Part shown: piece after piece, positions 25,283-34,494 of the stretch
Numbering within the stretch: the stretch's first letter is position 1
Layout of the letters: every line of letters starts with the position of its first letter
NCBI GenBank assembly: GCA_016934265.1
Contig: JAFGTF010000070.1
Coordinates: forward strand, 1-64,000
DNA: 64,000 bases
From: Spirochaetota bacterium
GTDB taxonomy: Bacteria; Spirochaetota; B62-G9; DRHN01
Direction: 5' to 3'
The notes under the pieces: model-generated
Databases searched by the model: none
What the model was told of the DNA's origin: nothing
Seen by the model: only the letters and a program-made list of their open reading frames with translations
Position numbers and translations under genes: made by a program

Positions 25283-25978
25283 ATGGCTGAGTTGAATACA
25301 TTTTTCCCGTCTGCGGCGCACGACCTTTTATTTCTGCTCGATCGAGGGTACCCGAAGACGCCTGCCGTCGATCTCGTAGCCAACAGGTACAGGCTTGGTG
25401 GCATGGAGCGTATGGTGCTCTATAGGGGCATATTCGACCGAGGGAGCGCTTCCGAAAGAAAGAAAAAGCGCGTCGGGCTCGACACTATTATATCCTCCCC
25501 GCTTCATATCGACGGTTTCAACGTTACGATTACCCTGGAAAGCTACCTCCGCGGGCTCTTCGTCTTTCGAGCGACCGACGGATACGTGCGGGACGTCTCC
25601 GAGTTTCACGGAGGGTACAAGACAAACGACACCACACAGCACTCCGTCGATCTCATGGCCGGATCCTTGCTGCAACGAAATGCAAAAACGGTCTTCGTAC
25701 TCAAAAGCTGCATGGACGCCTGTACGGATCTCGTCGCCATGATCGAACGTTCGATAAAGCGGCTTCGCCGGGATTTCGAGGTCAAAACTGAAAAAAATCC
25801 GGACGATCTGCTTTTGGAACGTTCCGATACGCACGCGCAGGCGGTGGTAGCCACAGCCGATACGGAAATTCTCGATCGTGCGGACCGGGCGGTCGATCTC
25901 GTGTCGCTGATAGTGGAAAAGAAGCTCAAGAAAACGGTCTTCGACCTCGAGCGCGTGCTAACCGATACCGGCGGATGA
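25283..25978 (+). CDS. DUF434 domain protein
   Basis: A 231-residue soluble protein. The N-terminal half matches the DUF434 pattern as I know it: LLDRGYPKTPAVDLVANRY, ERMVLYRG, then HIDGFNVTITLESYLRG. The C-terminal half, with ATDGYVRDVSEFHG and a run of conserved Asp and Lys residues, matches the partner domain often joined to it. The family is common in archaea and patchy in bacteria, and its function is not known. It is divergent from the orphan binding protein and converges on batE with only 20 bases between the stops. Confidence 0.75.
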   Translation: MAELNTFFPSAAHDLLFLLDRGYPKTPAVDLVANRYRLGGMERMVLYRGIFDRGSASERKKKRVGLDTIISSPLHIDGFNVTITLESYLRGLFVFRATDGYVRDVSEFHGGYKTNDTTQHSVDLMAGSLLQRNAKTVFVLKSCMDACTDLVAMIERSIKRLRRDFEVKTEKNPDDLLLERSDTHAQAVVATADTEILDRADRAVDLVSLIVEKKLKKTVFDLERVLTDTGG

Positions 25979-25997
25979 AGAGAACCGGCATGTGTCG

Positions 25998-26756
25998 TCA
26001 GATGAAATCGAACATATTCGCCTTGGTCCATCCTTCACGACCGTCGGGGACCCATACCCGTATCCATTCCCCGCGGCTCTCTTTGAGCAGCACCTCCCCC
26101 CCCTCGTGAAGGACGAAGGAGGCATCGCTCTCCTCGACCGGGGCGCTTAAAACCTCCACCTGAGCCCGGGTCACCACGCCGCGCGGGTGGTGCTTCGTCT
26201 GCATCCGGTACAGCACGCCGCAGCCGAGCGAGAGAAAAAAGAGTATGCCGGAGGTATACATCCAACGCCTCGTTTTGTCGCGCATTGAAGGAAGAAGGAG
26301 GAACAGATGGGTGACCGCCGCAAAAGCGGTCAATAAAAACAGCTCAATGTACGTCACCATTCTCTCGTTGATATAGGTTCCTATCTTCGAGAAGTTCTTG
26401 AATATACTCTCGCTGTACAGGGGGACTATCCGCTCCGAAAGCGAACCCTCGAGGTAGCTAAGGTTGTTTCGGACGTCCCGGTCGAAGGGCGAAAGCCGAA
26501 GCGCCCTCTCATAGTAGAGCCGTGCGTAACCTATCTGCCCGAGTTTGAAATAGGTATTCGCCGTATTGTAGTATAAAGACGGATTCACGACACCCCGTTC
26601 GAGGAGGTCCGAATACAGATCGAGCGCCTCCTGATACTGTCCCGCGGCATACCGGTCGTTCGCCTCGTTATACAGAGAGGCGTAATCGGTTGCGGCGCAA
26701 AGCATCGAAACGGGCAGCAGTATCAGACACACGAGCAGGCACACCCTTTTCATCAC
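25998..26756 (-). CDS. batE: BatE-like TPR/SH3 protein
   Basis: A 252-residue protein with a signal peptide or N-terminal anchor, two or three TPR units (for example YNEANDRYAAGQYQEALDLY and YYNTANTYFKLGQIGYARLYYERAL), two membrane helices near 135-180, and a C-terminal bacterial SH3 domain (about 195-252) ending in GWTKANMFDFI. Last gene of the MoxR-Bat set; its GTG/ATG start directly follows the batD stop. The SH3 domain probably binds a cell-wall or protein ligand in the periplasm. Confidence 0.85.
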   Translation of the reverse strand: MMKRVCLLVCLILLPVSMLCAATDYASLYNEANDRYAAGQYQEALDLYSDLLERGVVNPSLYYNTANTYFKLGQIGYARLYYERALRLSPFDRDVRNNLSYLEGSLSERIVPLYSESIFKNFSKIGTYINERMVTYIELFLLTAFAAVTHLFLLLPSMRDKTRRWMYTSGILFFLSLGCGVLYRMQTKHHPRGVVTRAQVEVLSAPVEESDASFVLHEGGEVLLKESRGEWIRVWVPDGREGWTKANMFDFI

Positions 26757-28586
26757 CTATCTCCTCTCCAGCGAGTCTATGAGCCTGACGGTCAGTTCCA
26801 ATAGTTTTGAAACCTGCGAACCTTCCTTCGATTTTCTTTTCGAGAACATAAACGCGGTGCAACTGTCGACAACGTCACGAAGGTCCTCTTTCTGTCGCTC
26901 ATCGAGCTGAAACAGCCTCTCCGAGACCGGCAGAATGTTCTTGGCGGTGACGTCCTGGGGAGACGTACCGTCCTTGTGCGCTATGTAGGTAAAAAGCGCA
27001 AGGTTTATCTCTTTTACCGAGTCCTGAAGCTCTCCTCGCTCGAGATGCGATTTCGCGCCGTCGAGGATCGCCTTCGCCGTCTTGTACGCCTTAACCTGGC
27101 GGAAAAGCGTCCTATTCTGCTTAAGGCTCTCGCGTTTCGACTTGATGAGAAAAAAGATACCGGTCCATAGTATCAGGACCGCATGGTAGAGATAGTAGTA
27201 GCGGCTGCCGAACAGCGATGTCTCCATGCCGGTAAGCCGTTTCACGTCTTTCTTGATGAAGGAGAAGTTTCCCCGCCGCGCCTTTATTCCGCTTCCCGTG
27301 ATCAGCGTCTCCTCCGCGATGCTCTTTCCCGTGACGCTGATCGTGAACGGGTCGGGATCGGCAACGATATACTGCCCGGAATCGGGGTGGTAGAATACGA
27401 TGTTTTCCACGTCCACCTTGAGCGTACCGCTCTCCTCGGGGATGATCGTGTATTCGTAGCGCCTCGTGAGATACAGGCCGTCTTTCTCCTCCACACGATC
27501 CGCCTTCGTATCAGAGAGATACACACGCCCGCGTTTAGAAAGCAGAAGCTGCGGCGGATTTATCGATCCGAGGTTTCCCGTGCTCTTCATTACGACGTAG
27601 CAGGCGGTTGATTCGCCTGCTGCGACCGTCCGCTCCCTTCCCGTTATCTCGAGCGTGAGGTCGCCGACGATATGTGAAAATCCCGCCGACGGTCCTCCCG
27701 GCGGGAGCGGTTTCACCTCTATCTCCACGTCGTTGCTCCTAAGCTGAAAGGTGAACGGCCTCCCGAAAATCCCGAACGGGTCTTCGCTCTTCACGATCAC
27801 CGTCGTTTCGAGAACGAGCGGATTGAGGCTGAACGTTCCCGGCTTGATCGGGTAGAGCGCCACCTTCTTGAGCAGAGTCGTTTCGTAAACTTCTTCCTCG
27901 ATAACCTCGCGCCTGTTTTCGAGCTTGGTGGCGTTGTATATGTCTTCTTTGTAGAACCCGGCGAATTCCGGCGCGCTCTTCAGCGAGATGGAATCTATAT
28001 CGATACGCGAATAAAGCTTATATGACAGGACGACCTGCTGTCCGACGACCACGGAGGTCTCGGCGGGCTTGACGCGGATAAAAATATCCCGTCTGAGCTT
28101 TCCTATGTCGATCGGGGTGCCATCGTCGAGCATATACTCCTTCGCGGCGTCTTGGGAGTACCCCTCGACGACTGTCACGGTGAGCGGCGAGGTACTGTAT
28201 GTGACTCCCTTGTACTGAATACTCACCGCATCGATGACGAAGGTTCCCTCCTTCAGCGGCTTCAGGGTATAGATGTAGCGCTGCTCCCGCTTTTGCGTCT
28301 TCTTCCCGTTCACTATGGTTATGCTCAAAGAAGAACCGGTCTGCTCGTTTACGACACTGAATTCCGGAAGATCGGGAAGCCTCGGTGAGGGCAGTGCCTT
28401 TACGTTTTCCGTGTGCGCGGTGACGGTGAGTATGACGGTATCGTCGATACCGACCTTTGACCGGTCCACCGCCGCATCGAGGCTCACGATCCGTTCCGAA
28501 GAAAACGACGTCTGCACCCCGCAGAATAGAAGGACACATACAGCCGCTATTAGTATTCTGTTACCAGTCCTTTTCCGTCTCTCCAC
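26757..28586 (-). CDS. batD: BatD protein
   Basis: A 609-residue exported membrane-anchored protein. A signal peptide (RILIAAVCVLLFCGVQTSFS) is followed by several beta-sandwich domains with the family features DTVILTVTAHTENV and YIYTLKPLKEGTFVIDAVSI, a membrane span near 465-485, and a helical cytoplasmic tail. BatD proteins present a large periplasmic region and work with the von Willebrand-type BatA and BatB. The start is a GTG that overlaps the 3' end of batC by 26 bases. Confidence 0.88.
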   Translation of the reverse strand: MERRKRTGNRILIAAVCVLLFCGVQTSFSSERIVSLDAAVDRSKVGIDDTVILTVTAHTENVKALPSPRLPDLPEFSVVNEQTGSSLSITIVNGKKTQKREQRYIYTLKPLKEGTFVIDAVSIQYKGVTYSTSPLTVTVVEGYSQDAAKEYMLDDGTPIDIGKLRRDIFIRVKPAETSVVVGQQVVLSYKLYSRIDIDSISLKSAPEFAGFYKEDIYNATKLENRREVIEEEVYETTLLKKVALYPIKPGTFSLNPLVLETTVIVKSEDPFGIFGRPFTFQLRSNDVEIEVKPLPPGGPSAGFSHIVGDLTLEITGRERTVAAGESTACYVVMKSTGNLGSINPPQLLLSKRGRVYLSDTKADRVEEKDGLYLTRRYEYTIIPEESGTLKVDVENIVFYHPDSGQYIVADPDPFTISVTGKSIAEETLITGSGIKARRGNFSFIKKDVKRLTGMETSLFGSRYYYLYHAVLILWTGIFFLIKSKRESLKQNRTLFRQVKAYKTAKAILDGAKSHLERGELQDSVKEINLALFTYIAHKDGTSPQDVTAKNILPVSERLFQLDERQKEDLRDVVDSCTAFMFSKRKSKEGSQVSKLLELTVRLIDSLERR

Positions 28587-29322
28587 CCCGTATCCTCTCG
28601 CGGATGATATCGTTGATGATCCGGTCCTGCTCGCCGCTCACCGAAAAAAGAAGCCGTTCGGCCTCCGCTTTCGAGAGCTCCCGCGTAGTACCGCCCGCCG
28701 TATTCTCATCCGCCGTTTTCCGGTCCGCGCCGCCTGATTCTCCCTGCGGCGTTTTTTGATCATCCGGCGCCGGGCGGTCTTTCTTTTGACTGTTATCCCC
28801 CGCGTCACCCTCGGCGGGTGTTTTCTCCATACCGCCCTGCGGGCCCTCACCCTCCTGCCTGGCGCCGTCCTTCTTTTCTTTCGCTTTCTTTCCTTCCAGC
28901 GCGAGCTCGAGATTGTATTTCATGTTAAGATTTGCCGGGTTAAGCTCAAGACCCTTGATATAGCTTTCAATCGCCTCGTCGTATTCACCTACCATGAGAT
29001 GGCTGTTCCCGAGGTTGTAGTAGATATCGGCCTTCTCATGCCTGCGCTTTGTGAAATCCAGCGAACGATCGAACGCGTCTATCGCAGCCGTGTAGTCCTC
29101 ACTTTTGTACAGCGCGTCCGCCCTGTTGAACACCGGCTCGAACACCCCGGGATTTTTTTCTTCGCCCTTCGTGTAGTTATCGAGTGCCTCGTCATACAGT
29201 TCGCTCTTGTAGTACCTGTTGCCGCGGGTGATGAGCCTTCCGTAGGTGTCCGCGCCGCAGTCGGCGGCAGCGAAGAAAAATATCACGGTAACGAACGTAA
29301 AAACACCGGCCGTCTTTTTCAT
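28561..29322 (-). CDS. batC: BatC TPR protein
   Basis: A 253-residue protein with an N-terminal hydrophobic signal (VFTFVTVIFFFAAADCGA). Three TPR units lie at about 25-145 (RGNRYYKSELYDEALDNYTKG, NRADALYKSEDYTAAIDAF, YNLGNSHLMVGEYDEAIESY), followed by a low-complexity charged region rich in Gly, Glu, Lys and Asp (about 150-215). Starts in an ATGA overlap with the batB stop. The TPR part probably holds BatA/BatB or BatD together. Confidence 0.86.
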   Translation of the reverse strand: MKKTAGVFTFVTVIFFFAAADCGADTYGRLITRGNRYYKSELYDEALDNYTKGEEKNPGVFEPVFNRADALYKSEDYTAAIDAFDRSLDFTKRRHEKADIYYNLGNSHLMVGEYDEAIESYIKGLELNPANLNMKYNLELALEGKKAKEKKDGARQEGEGPQGGMEKTPAEGDAGDNSQKKDRPAPDDQKTPQGESGGADRKTADENTAGGTTRELSKAEAERLLFSVSGEQDRIINDIIRERIRGGETEKDW

Positions 29323-30353
29323 GAGGTTTTTTTTACACCTCCGCCCGATCTCCTTGTGAGAAGAAATACGTATAACAAAAACAGCCAGATACCGGCGCCG
29401 AGCGGTATCTGGAAACGGTCCTCATACACGGTGAACCGTTTGGTCTGAAGATCCCGTTTCTTCATGTCACGAACCGCAGCAATCATCTTCTTCGCCTCGT
29501 CCACGGTCCGATCGGCTTGATAGTACGCACCGGAGGTCTCCCGGGAGATGGACCGCAAGATGTCGTCCCGCAGGGTCGAAATTACCACCTTTCCCGTCTT
29601 GTCCTTCTTGTAGCCCGTCTTTCCACCCGACTCGTCGTACAGGGGAATGGGGGCTCCCTCCATCGTGCCGATCCCGATACAGAAGACTCTGATACCGCGC
29701 CTTTTTATCGCCTGCAGCGTTTTACGATGATCGCCTACGGTACTCTCCCCGTCCGTGAGGAGCACAACGATCGCGTATGTCTCCTCTCCCGTCTGCAAAG
29801 AATCGAGGGCGACTGAAAGCGGCGCTTCGAGGGAAGTCCCGCCCGCCTCCGCCGTCGACTCGCCCGGCGAGCTGCTCAAGGAGCTGATAAACGAGCCGAC
29901 CGCTTCGTAGTCGTTTGTGAGGGGACACTGGACGAACGCATCCTGCGCGAACAGAATGAGCCCGACCCTGTCCCCCGAGAGGGAGCGTACGATCTCGAGG
30001 GCATCGAGCTTCGCCCTTTCGAGCCTGTTCGGTTTCACGTCCTCGACCGTCATGCTCATCGAGAGGTCTATCGCAATATACAGATCCGATCCCCTCACCG
30101 TCACCGGTTCCAACCTCGTACCCGCCTGCGGCCTCGCGAGCGCGAGAACGAAGAAAAGAAACGCCGCACATATCACAGCCCCCTGCGTGAGAAGCCCCCC
30201 GCTCATCCGTTTCGTCGCGAAGCGGTCGAGCCTGTCGGCGTCACCGAGCTCTTTCAGCGTCTTCTTTTTCCGCCTATCGCTTAAAAGGAAAAAGATATAC
30301 ACCACAGGCACGATTATAAGATAGTAGAGAATCTGCGGTTGGTAAAACCTCAT
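29319..30353 (-). CDS. batB: BatB, von Willebrand factor A protein
   Basis: A 344-residue membrane protein. N-terminal membrane spans bracket a VWA domain with a complete MIDAS motif (AIDLSMS, then SSSPGESTAEAGGTS and LLTDGESTVGD). A C-terminal membrane span is followed by a short basic tail (about 320-344). Paired with BatA. BatA and BatB proteins are linked in other bacteria to aerotolerance or cell-envelope maintenance; the exact job is unknown. Confidence 0.9.
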   Translation of the reverse strand: MRFYQPQILYYLIIVPVVYIFFLLSDRRKKKTLKELGDADRLDRFATKRMSGGLLTQGAVICAAFLFFVLALARPQAGTRLEPVTVRGSDLYIAIDLSMSMTVEDVKPNRLERAKLDALEIVRSLSGDRVGLILFAQDAFVQCPLTNDYEAVGSFISSLSSSPGESTAEAGGTSLEAPLSVALDSLQTGEETYAIVVLLTDGESTVGDHRKTLQAIKRRGIRVFCIGIGTMEGAPIPLYDESGGKTGYKKDKTGKVVISTLRDDILRSISRETSGAYYQADRTVDEAKKMIAAVRDMKKRDLQTKRFTVYEDRFQIPLGAGIWLFLLYVFLLTRRSGGGVKKTS

Positions 30354-30371
30354 AACAACGTCAGCCCTTTT

Positions 30372-31349
30372 CTACGGCAGTACCTTCAAGACTATCTTCT
30401 CGATCACTACATAGGCGAAGAGAAGGATCAGCCCAAAAGCGAGCGGGTAGACGAACCACTCCTTCACCCTTCTATATTGCTGTATCTCGATTTTACTCTT
30501 TTCAAGCGCGTCGATCTCTCTGTATATCTCGACGAGCTTCTCCGTGTCGGTGGCTCTGAAATAGCGTCCCGCCGTTATTTCGGCGATACGCCGAAGCACC
30601 GCCTCGTCGATCTGGACCGGAACGTACACGTACCGCTTGCCGAGCACGGGATCTTCCACGGGAAACGGCGCGTTCTGCGTGCTTCCCACACCTATCGTAT
30701 ATACTCTGATGCCGAACGCCTTTGTCGCATATGCCGCGGTGATCGGGTCGACCTCCCCGCTGTTGTTGATTCCGTCCGTGAGCAGGATGAGCACCTTGCT
30801 CTTTTCTTTTCCCTGGTTCAGCCGCTTCGTCCCCTCTATGATTGCGTTCCCTATCGCCGTCCCGTCCTGTATCATTCCCGTTTCTATGCCGTCTATGAAT
30901 CCGTACAGCATCGAATAATCGATCGTCAGCGGACTGTGGGTTATCGCCTTCCGGCTGAACACCACGAGCCCGATCTTGTCGTTCTTTCTTCCCTCGATGA
31001 AATCCTTTGCCACGTTCCGCGCCGCACCGAGTCTGTTGGGCTTGAAATCCTCGGCCTTCATGCTCGACGATATGTCGACTGCGAGCATGATGTCTATACC
31101 CTCGGTGATGAGCTTCTCCTCGATATATCCCTTCTGCGGACGGGCGAGGGAAAAAACGAAGGCGCCGAGCGAAAGGGCGAGAAGAACCCTCGAAAAGACA
31201 AGCAGCCTCGTGCGAAAGGTCTTGCCGCCGGGAAAGAACCGGTATATCCCGGTCCGAAGGGTCCTTGAAAACAGTCCCCAGCGGAGATAGTAGTACACGA
31301 GGGGAACGATACTGAGCCCCCACAGTATCTGCGGATTCTTGAACTCCAC
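30372..31349 (-). CDS. batA: BatA, von Willebrand factor A protein
   Basis: A 325-residue homologue of BatB. VWA MIDAS residues are in AVDISSSMKAED, TAIGNAI and LLTDGINNSG. A membrane span near the N-terminus and one near the C-terminus (LAFGLILLFAYVVI) flank the domain. The GTG start is three bases after the preceding gene's stop, after a G-rich ribosome site that lies in that gene's final codons. Confidence 0.9.
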   Translation of the reverse strand: MEFKNPQILWGLSIVPLVYYYLRWGLFSRTLRTGIYRFFPGGKTFRTRLLVFSRVLLALSLGAFVFSLARPQKGYIEEKLITEGIDIMLAVDISSSMKAEDFKPNRLGAARNVAKDFIEGRKNDKIGLVVFSRKAITHSPLTIDYSMLYGFIDGIETGMIQDGTAIGNAIIEGTKRLNQGKEKSKVLILLTDGINNSGEVDPITAAYATKAFGIRVYTIGVGSTQNAPFPVEDPVLGKRYVYVPVQIDEAVLRRIAEITAGRYFRATDTEKLVEIYREIDALEKSKIEIQQYRRVKEWFVYPLAFGLILLFAYVVIEKIVLKVLP

Positions 31350-31352
31350 CGA

Positions 31353-32321
31353 TCAATCCCCCCCGCCCTCTTTTTCATCCCGTTTGCCTATCGCGTCATG
31401 CACCTCGCGTACGATACCGATCGATTCATCCACGTCGGATACGACCTTCCCCTTTTCCGGGCTGTCCTTGGCGAACTTTACGAGGTCGCTTTTTTTTAGC
31501 AATCCGAGAAACCGGCGCTGAGGCACGATAGGGAAATCGTCCCGCTTAAGATACCGGGCAAGCTGGTTGGTTGTCATCCGGGACGCATTGAACCGCATAA
31601 TCGAACCGATGAATAGCCTCATGATGAGAGAGAGCTCGGAATAGGCCTGCTTCGTGCCTATCGAGTCCTTTATGAAGCCGGCCCGCACCCGCTCGAGCGC
31701 TTCGATCGAGCGCCCGTAGGGGTCAGGGTCAGACGCCGCCTGCGTCTCGACGTCGGGACGTCCTCGTTTTTTGCTCTTCACAAACCGGTACAGAAAATAT
31801 CCGATCCCGCATGCCGCTATGATCGAGCCGAACACGATCAGCACGGTCGACCGTCTGGTCCTCGGCCGGTACGGAGGAACGATCTCCTTGAGCCGGTGGG
31901 CCTCCTCATCCTTCGGCAGCACGGAGAGTATATGTATCTGAAGCGGCTCGGTATTCAGCACTTGCTCTTCGATCTTCACCGGGAGAGACGGAAACGTCAC
32001 CGTGCCCGTCTCGAACACGGCCACGGTGTATACGGCGATCGTCTTGTAGGTGTCCTTCGCGACCCTCGAGCGTTTCTGTGAAAAACCCCGTACGGTGAAG
32101 GGAGCGAACAGCTCCTCTTCCTGCGGGAAGCCGACTTTACCCTGTCTGTCCGCGATGACGGTGTACAGTATGTCGATAGGGTCCCCTATGGTGAACGGTC
32201 CCTCGCTCAGAATGGAGCCGGACACCGTGGGCGTTTCGGGCGCCCAGTGCTCCCTTCTACCGCAGCCGGTTCCGGGGACAAGAAGAAGGAAAAGTATCGC
32301 TGTAGTGATTATCTTTCTCAT
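31353..32321 (-). CDS. Bat-operon membrane protein (hypothetical)
   Basis: A protein of about 322 residues with an N-terminal export signal ending at GTGC, a weak lipoprotein-like site, a predicted beta-sandwich periplasmic half (about 25-150), a membrane span near 165-185 (LIVFGSIIAACGIGYFLYRF), and a helical cytoplasmic half. Its position between the DUF58 and batA genes matches the extra membrane subunit, DUF4381-like in some genomes, found in these operons. It probably belongs to the same complex. The ATG at 32321 is preferred over an upstream TTG. Confidence 0.7.
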   Translation of the reverse strand: MRKIITTAILFLLLVPGTGCGRREHWAPETPTVSGSILSEGPFTIGDPIDILYTVIADRQGKVGFPQEEELFAPFTVRGFSQKRSRVAKDTYKTIAVYTVAVFETGTVTFPSLPVKIEEQVLNTEPLQIHILSVLPKDEEAHRLKEIVPPYRPRTRRSTVLIVFGSIIAACGIGYFLYRFVKSKKRGRPDVETQAASDPDPYGRSIEALERVRAGFIKDSIGTKQAYSELSLIMRLFIGSIMRFNASRMTTNQLARYLKRDDFPIVPQRRFLGLLKKSDLVKFAKDSPEKGKVVSDVDESIGIVREVHDAIGKRDEKEGGGD

Positions 32322-32341
32322 ACGGGGTACCAAAATAAAAA

Positions 32342-33220
32342 CTACAGCCTCCTCGCCCTTCTCTGAAAGAACTCGAAAAGCGGCCGGATATACGGCCGCT
32401 CCGTTGATATCTCGATGTAATCGATCCCGAGTGCTATAAACAGCTTTTTCGCCGCCACCCTGCTCGCGTTCAGCCTTCTTCTGTACTCATTTTTCGTATG
32501 CGGATCCGCCATGTCCATAAGACCGGATTCGTGTCCCTCGATGTCTCCGAGAAGGAAGATCCCGCCGGAATCGGCGAGGCGGCTGTCGAACGGGTCTTCG
32601 ATCAGTATCGGGATGACATCGTGCCGTTTCGCCATCAGCTTGAACGATTTCTCATACCCGGTATCGTAGAAATCGGAGAGTATGAACACGATGCTCTTCG
32701 TCGTCTGGACCGTGCTTATCCAATCGAACGCGTTCCTCATGTCGGTCTTTTCACCCTGGACCTGGTGATACAGAAGCTCGCGGAGAATCCGCAACGCATG
32801 CGTCTTGTCCTTTCTCGGCGGCACGTACTGCTCGACCCGATCGGAGAACAAAACCGCACCGACCTGATCGTTGTTCTCGACCGCGCTGAAGGCGAGCAAT
32901 GCGGCGATCTCTATCATGCAGTCCCGTTTCGACATACGGCGAGAACCGAAAGAGGTGGAAGCGCTCATATCGAAGAGGATCGACACGACGAGCTCTCGCT
33001 CCTCCTCGTATACCTTTACGAACGGCTTTCCGAACCGCGCGGTTACGTTCCAGTCGATGAGCCTCGTGTCGTCACCGTACTGATATTCCCGCGTCTCGCT
33101 GAACTCTATCCCCCTGCCCTTGAAGGTGGAATGGTACTCGCCGCTGAAGATCTCGTCCACCAAAAGTTTTGTTTTGATATCGAGAAGCCGTACCCGCTTG
33201 ATAAGCTCTTTGGGGATCAT
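32342..33220 (-). CDS. DUF58 domain protein
   Basis: A 292-residue protein of the DUF58 family, which has a von Willebrand-like fold. It contains GEYHSTFKGRGIEFSETREYQYGDD followed by DWNVTARFGKPFVK, and a VWA-like loop LFDMSASTSFGS. It is always encoded beside MoxR in this type of operon and is thought to be a client or effector of the MoxR ATPase. ATG start immediately before a conserved PKELIKRVR segment. Confidence 0.9.
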   Translation of the reverse strand: MIPKELIKRVRLLDIKTKLLVDEIFSGEYHSTFKGRGIEFSETREYQYGDDTRLIDWNVTARFGKPFVKVYEEERELVVSILFDMSASTSFGSRRMSKRDCMIEIAALLAFSAVENNDQVGAVLFSDRVEQYVPPRKDKTHALRILRELLYHQVQGEKTDMRNAFDWISTVQTTKSIVFILSDFYDTGYEKSFKLMAKRHDVIPILIEDPFDSRLADSGGIFLLGDIEGHESGLMDMADPHTKNEYRRRLNASRVAAKKLFIALGIDYIEISTERPYIRPLFEFFQRRARRL

Positions 33221-33237
33221 CGTCTTGGCCTCGACAT

Positions 33238-34227
33238 TTACGGGACCTCCACGCCGCTTAGGATCTTCCCGATGACGTCCTCCGGTGTGATGTCCTCGGC
33301 CTGCGCCTCGTAGGTGAGGATCAGCCGGTGCCGAAGCACTTCGTACCCGATGTCGCGCACGTCGTCCGGAATTACGTACCCCCTTCCGTGCAGAAACGCG
33401 TTCGCCTTCGCGCCTGCCTTCAAAAAGAGAGACGCACGCGGGCTTGCACCGAAAGCGATGAGGTCCTTTATGTCGGCAAGCTCATACCCCTCAGGGTCCC
33501 TCGATGCCGCCACGAGATCGACGATATAGCGCTCGACCTTTTCATCCATATATATGGCATGAAGCGTCTTCTTCGCACGCTCGAGATCCCCCCTCGCCAC
33601 CACGGGCGAGACCCGGGGGGAACTTCCGGAGCCGTGTACGCGAAGTATACCGACCTCCTCCTCTTTCGACGGGTAATCCAGCCGTAGCTTCATCATGAAA
33701 CGGTCCACCTGCGCTTCGGGAAGCGGGTAGGTCCCGTGCTGTTCGATCGGGTTTTGCGTTGCGATGACGATGAATGCCGAGTCAAGCCCGTAACTTTTAT
33801 CGCCGATCGTGACCTGGCGTTCCTGCATAGCCTCGAGCAGCGCGCTCTGCGTCTTCGCCGGCGCACGGTTGATCTCGTCAGCGAGGATGACAGCGGAGAA
33901 TAACGGCCCCTTCTTCACCTGGAACTCTCCGGTCTTCTGGTTGTAGACCATCGTTCCTACGAGGTCGGCGGGGAGCATGTCAGGAGTGAATTGAATACGG
34001 TTGAAGGGAAGACTGAGCGCTTGTGCGAAGGTGCTCACCGTGAGGGTTTTTGCGAGTCCCGGAACCCCCTCGATGAGCAGATGACCGTTCGCGAGGAGGC
34101 CGATGATGATCTTGTCGACCATGTCCGTCTGGCCCACGATCACCTTTCCCACCTCGGCCCTCAGCCGTTCGATCGCCCCGCTCTCCTTATCGATCTTCTT
34201 CTGTGCGGCCCGGATCTCTTCATCCAT
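33238..34227 (-). CDS. MoxR-type AAA+ ATPase
   Basis: A 329-residue AAA+ ATPase. The nucleotide site is GVPGLAKTL (modified Walker A) with Walker B in ADEINRAPAKTQ; a sensor-1 region ATQNPIEQHGTYPLPEAQ follows. First gene of the MoxR-DUF58-Bat operon, with GGGAG before the ATG. MoxR proteins act as chaperone-like ATPases on VWA-domain partners, here BatA, BatB or the DUF58 protein. Confidence 0.92.
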   Translation of the reverse strand: MDEEIRAAQKKIDKESGAIERLRAEVGKVIVGQTDMVDKIIIGLLANGHLLIEGVPGLAKTLTVSTFAQALSLPFNRIQFTPDMLPADLVGTMVYNQKTGEFQVKKGPLFSAVILADEINRAPAKTQSALLEAMQERQVTIGDKSYGLDSAFIVIATQNPIEQHGTYPLPEAQVDRFMMKLRLDYPSKEEEVGILRVHGSGSSPRVSPVVARGDLERAKKTLHAIYMDEKVERYIVDLVAASRDPEGYELADIKDLIAFGASPRASLFLKAGAKANAFLHGRGYVIPDDVRDIGYEVLRHRLILTYEAQAEDITPEDVIGKILSGVEVP

Positions 34228-34494
34228 TGCATACTCCCAAGAGGGTGATTCGAAACGATATCATGCTCCCCGAGTCGAGTACGTCGATAGAACGTAAATG
34301 ACACATCGCGAGCAGTATCGCTTCTTAAAAAACATGACGTGAATGCCGGCCGTCCTACGGTCGTATACCGGATACCGTAGAACAACGAAGCGGTATTCCA
34401 TCAAGAACCGATTAGAAAAGATACTGACAGCGGCCGATATGGTCAAATACACTGTATTGGAAGACCGGACTCAGGCCCCAAAACGACACGGCGG

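Noticed and set aside
30339-31268. Long open frame on the plus strand opposite batA
   Set aside because: It is a shadow of batA, whose family motifs fix the real strand.
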